Shown here in pieces: positions 7,201-8,780 of a DNA stretch of 8,780 nt. Origin of the DNA: GWB2-37-7 sp049684915 (GTDB taxonomy: Bacteria > Bacillota > Clostridia > Lutisporales > Lutisporaceae); NCBI GenBank assembly GCA_049684915.1, contig JBAVGO010000184.1, forward strand, positions 1 through 8,780, read 5' to 3'. Every line of letters begins with the position of its first letter. Within the stretch, counting starts at the first letter, position 1. Under the pieces are notes generated by a model. It did no database searches, was not told the origin of the DNA, and worked only from the letters and a program-made list of their open reading frames with translations. The translations under genes were made by a program, and so were the position numbers.

Positions 7201-7758
7201 TTACTTATTTAATCTTTGGCTGTTGTTATAGCTTAAATATTTGTTCAATCTATTTGCAATTACTGTAGCCGCAGCAGCCTTAAACAGATCCCCTGGTATA
7301 TATGGTAGGACTCCCACCATAAAAGTTTTTACCATACCAATGCCTATAATATAATTCAACCAAACAGCTCCAAAAAGGTTGATAATTAATATGCCAGCAA
7401 TAATATTTGCTAAGCCTAATCTTATTAGGCCATTTTTTTTGCCTTTAATTAATGAAATAACCACTGCTCCTACAAGGAAACCAATTAAATAGCCTCCTGT
7501 TTTGCCTAGTATTATGGGCAAGCCTGCTGACCCTCCTGCAAATATAGGCGCACCTATTGCTCCCAATAACAAATATGTAATAAGGCTGAATGCCGCCTGA
7601 CGAGGCGATAACACACTGCCTGTCAGCATAACTGCAAGGGTTTGGGCAGTTAATGGGACACCATAGGGCAAATCAATTTTTATATAGCTGGAAATGCATA
7701 TTAGTGCAGTGAAAAGCGAAATCATTGTTAAATCTCTTACTGATAGTTTTTTGAACAT
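7201..7758 (-). CDS. bioY: BioY biotin transporter S component
   Basis: A 185-residue, very hydrophobic protein with about six membrane segments, the substrate-binding component of an ECF-type biotin importer. Family motifs are clear: VPLTAQTLAVML (34-45), GAIGAPIFAGG (66-76), GKTGGYLIGF (85-94) and the C-terminal PYIPGDLFKAA (152-162). No ecfA or ecfT gene is adjacent, so it probably uses a shared energising module encoded elsewhere or works alone; both are known for BioY. The ATG at 7758-7756 has AAGGGAGG (7774-7767) 8 nt upstream. A strong promoter and a BirA-type operator lie upstream, so it should be repressed when biotin is plentiful. It converges on the DUF192 gene with no intergenic base. 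Confidence 0.95.
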   Translation of the reverse strand: MFKKLSVRDLTMISLFTALICISSYIKIDLPYGVPLTAQTLAVMLTGSVLSPRQAAFSLITYLLLGAIGAPIFAGGSAGLPIILGKTGGYLIGFLVGAVVISLIKGKKNGLIRLGLANIIAGILIINLFGAVWLNYIIGIGMVKTFMVGVLPYIPGDLFKAAAATVIANRLNKYLSYNNSQRLNK

Positions 7759-7794
7759 TTATTAAGCCTCCCTTGAATTAAAAATTACTATATG

Positions 7795-7824
7795 ATTATA
7801 AACATATAGAATGACCATTGTCAA
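7795..7824 (-). promoter_or_regulatory. bioY promoter
   Basis: On the - strand, a perfect -35 TTGACA (7824-7819) and a perfect -10 TATAAT (7800-7795) are separated by 18 bp. Transcription would start about 7788 and give a leader of roughly 30 nt before the bioY ATG, ample for the AAGGGAGG binding site. The -35 lies inside one arm of the BirA-type operator, so repressor binding should block RNA polymerase. Confidence 0.85.
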
Positions 7825-7850
7825 CCTATAGAAAAATATGGTTGACAATG
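7816..7850. promoter_or_regulatory. BirA (biotin repressor) operator
   Basis: CATTGTCAACC (7816-7826) and GGTTGACAATG (7840-7850) form a perfect 11-bp inverted repeat with a 13-bp spacer. This resembles the BirA operator known upstream of biotin genes in Firmicutes, whose arms are close to TTGTTAACC and GGTTAACAA with a spacer of similar length. Its place over the -35 of a bioY promoter makes the assignment strong. It predicts that the host has a BirA with an N-terminal DNA-binding domain, repressing as biotinyl-AMP-bound dimer. Not seen here: birA itself. Confidence 0.88.
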
Positions 7851-8035
7851 AAATTAACTTAGTAAAATAGAATCATTTTTGCTTGCCAATGCTAAGTACA
7901 TAGGTTTATTTGCTTATTTATGTAGTATAATAATATTTGCATATAATACTAAAATGTTATATTTTATATATGTATGTAAACATAAGCATAATGATTTATA
8001 TCATAATATATTTTTTAAACAAGGAGGAAGTTTTT
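7851..8035 (+). promoter_or_regulatory. AT-rich intergenic region upstream of transketolase, candidate promoters
   Basis: The remaining 185 bp between the BirA operator and the transketolase gene are very AT-rich and hold no ORF. Two perfect -10-like TATAAT hexamers occur (7926-7931 and 7942-7947), but neither has a convincing -35 at 16-18 bp. A TTGACA in the right operator arm (7842-7847) could pair with TAAAAT (7863-7868, 15-bp spacer) or TAGAAT (7868-7873, 20-bp spacer), both outside ideal spacing. A promoter for the downstream gene is expected here, but I cannot place it firmly. I recognise no riboswitch. Confidence 0.35.
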
Positions 8036-8780
8036 ATGGATAAAACAGAAATTATTGATTTACAGAACAAAAGCCGCCACATACGCCGCTTGATTATTAA
8101 TGAGATAGGTAAATTAGGTGTCGGTCACGTTGGTGGAAGCTTATCAGTAGTAGAAGCTCTTGTAGTGCTTTACTATAAGGAAATGAATATCAACCCAACA
8201 AATCCTAAAATGGAGGGTAGAGATAGATTTATTCTTTCCAAGGGTCATGCTGGTCCGGCTCTGTATGCAGTTTTGGCAGACAGGGGATATTTTGATGTAG
8301 CAGAGCTTGACACTCTTAATATACCTGAAACAAACCTTCCAAGTCACTGCGATATGCTAAAGACACCTGGAATTGACATGACAGCAGGTTCATTAGGACA
8401 GGGTATATCCTGTGCTGTAGGTATGGCTAAGGCATCCAAAATTAAAAAGGATAACGCATACATATACAGTATAGTTGGCGATGGAGAAAGTCAAGAAGGT
8501 CAGGTTTGGGAAGCAGCTATGGCAGCAGCTCAGTTTAAGTTAAATAACCTGATTGCTTTTGTAGATAATAACAAAATGCAGATTGATGGTAATACAGATA
8601 ATATTATGAGAGTAGCTCCTATGGAAGAAAAGTGGACTGCTTTTGGCTGGAATGTACAAAGCATTGACGGCCATGATGTAGCTGCAATACATAATGCTAT
8701 CATAGAATCAAAGAAGGTTCAGGATAAACCCTCAATGATCATTTTGAACACAGTTAAGGGTAAGGGAGTTGCTTTTATAG
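8036..8780 (+). CDS. tkt: Transketolase, N-terminal (TPP-binding) subunit, 3' end cut by window
   Basis: The first 248 residues of a thiamine-diphosphate enzyme, open to the right edge. It matches the N-terminal half of transketolase: GHVGGSLSVVEAL (30-42), SKGHAGPALYAVLADRG (68-84), H104 in LPSHCDM, AGSLGQGISCAVGMA (117-131), and the TPP motif GDGESQEG (148-155) ending in N179 of VDNNK; D149 and N179 lie 30 residues apart like the metal ligands of other transketolases. Many Clostridia split the enzyme into an N-terminal subunit of about 280 residues and a C-terminal subunit encoded next. The tail reaching VKGKGVAFI near residue 248 fits this form, but the split cannot be seen here. Role: two-carbon transfer in the non-oxidative pentose phosphate pathway, in the cytoplasm. 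AAGGAGG (8021-8027) lies 8 nt before the ATG. Confidence 0.93.
   Translation, partial: MDKTEIIDLQNKSRHIRRLIINEIGKLGVGHVGGSLSVVEALVVLYYKEMNINPTNPKMEGRDRFILSKGHAGPALYAVLADRGYFDVAELDTLNIPETNLPSHCDMLKTPGIDMTAGSLGQGISCAVGMAKASKIKKDNAYIYSIVGDGESQEGQVWEAAMAAAQFKLNNLIAFVDNNKMQIDGNTDNIMRVAPMEEKWTAFGWNVQSIDGHDVAAIHNAIIESKKVQDKPSMIILNTVKGKGVAFI

Noticed and set aside
7759..7815. Riboswitch in the bioY leader
   Set aside because: The expected leader is only about 30 nt, too short for a known aptamer, and the BirA operator explains control.
7982..8010. Fur-box-like AATGATTTATATCAT before transketolase
   Set aside because: Only a 5-bp dyad (ATGAT/ATCAT) in very AT-rich DNA; the spacing does not follow the Fur consensus.

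Overview
The window looks like chromosomal DNA from a low-GC monoderm bacterium, most likely class Clostridia. The base composition is AT-rich, ribosome binding sites are strong, intergenic DNA is very AT-rich, and the genes have the sequence character of Firmicutes. No secretin gene (cpaC/rcpA) lies among the pilus genes, as expected for a cell without an outer membrane. I cannot name the genus.

Bases 1-7200 hold a Tad/Flp-type (type IVc) pilus assembly locus on the + strand. After a terminator-like hairpin at the left edge the order is: TadE-like minor pseudopilin, TadG-like protein, CpaB/RcpC, CpaE/TadZ (an intact response-regulator receiver fused to a ParA/MinD-type ATPase), CpaF/TadA motor ATPase, TadB and TadC membrane platform proteins, and a small DUF192 protein. 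The first four genes are packed within about 20 bp of each other. A 91-bp gap with a good candidate promoter precedes cpaF. A 149-bp gap with an 87-nt hairpin and a perfect 18-bp palindrome precedes tadB. tadB, tadC and the DUF192 gene are again tightly packed. The major Flp pilin and the prepilin peptidase are not in the window and should lie upstream or elsewhere. Working model: CpaE positions the machine, CpaF powers it, TadB/TadC form the inner-membrane platform, and TadE/TadG and CpaB are accessory envelope components.

Bases 7201-7850 hold bioY, the biotin transporter S component, on the - strand. It converges on the DUF192 gene with no bases between the two stop codons. Its promoter has perfect -35 and -10 hexamers and is overlapped by a perfect 11+11 inverted repeat, CATTGTCAACC-N13-GGTTGACAATG, which matches the BirA (biotin repressor) operator pattern. 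This is the clearest regulatory signal in the window.

Bases 7851-8780 hold an AT-rich divergent intergenic region and then the 5' part of a + strand gene for the N-terminal (TPP-binding) subunit of a split transketolase, cut by the window edge.

I found no RNA genes, CRISPR arrays, transposase genes or broken genes, and nothing that amounts to a new system. The points most worth a second look are the BirA operator with its possible second, divergent promoter, the two palindromic structures between cpaF and tadB, and the intact receiver domain on CpaE.
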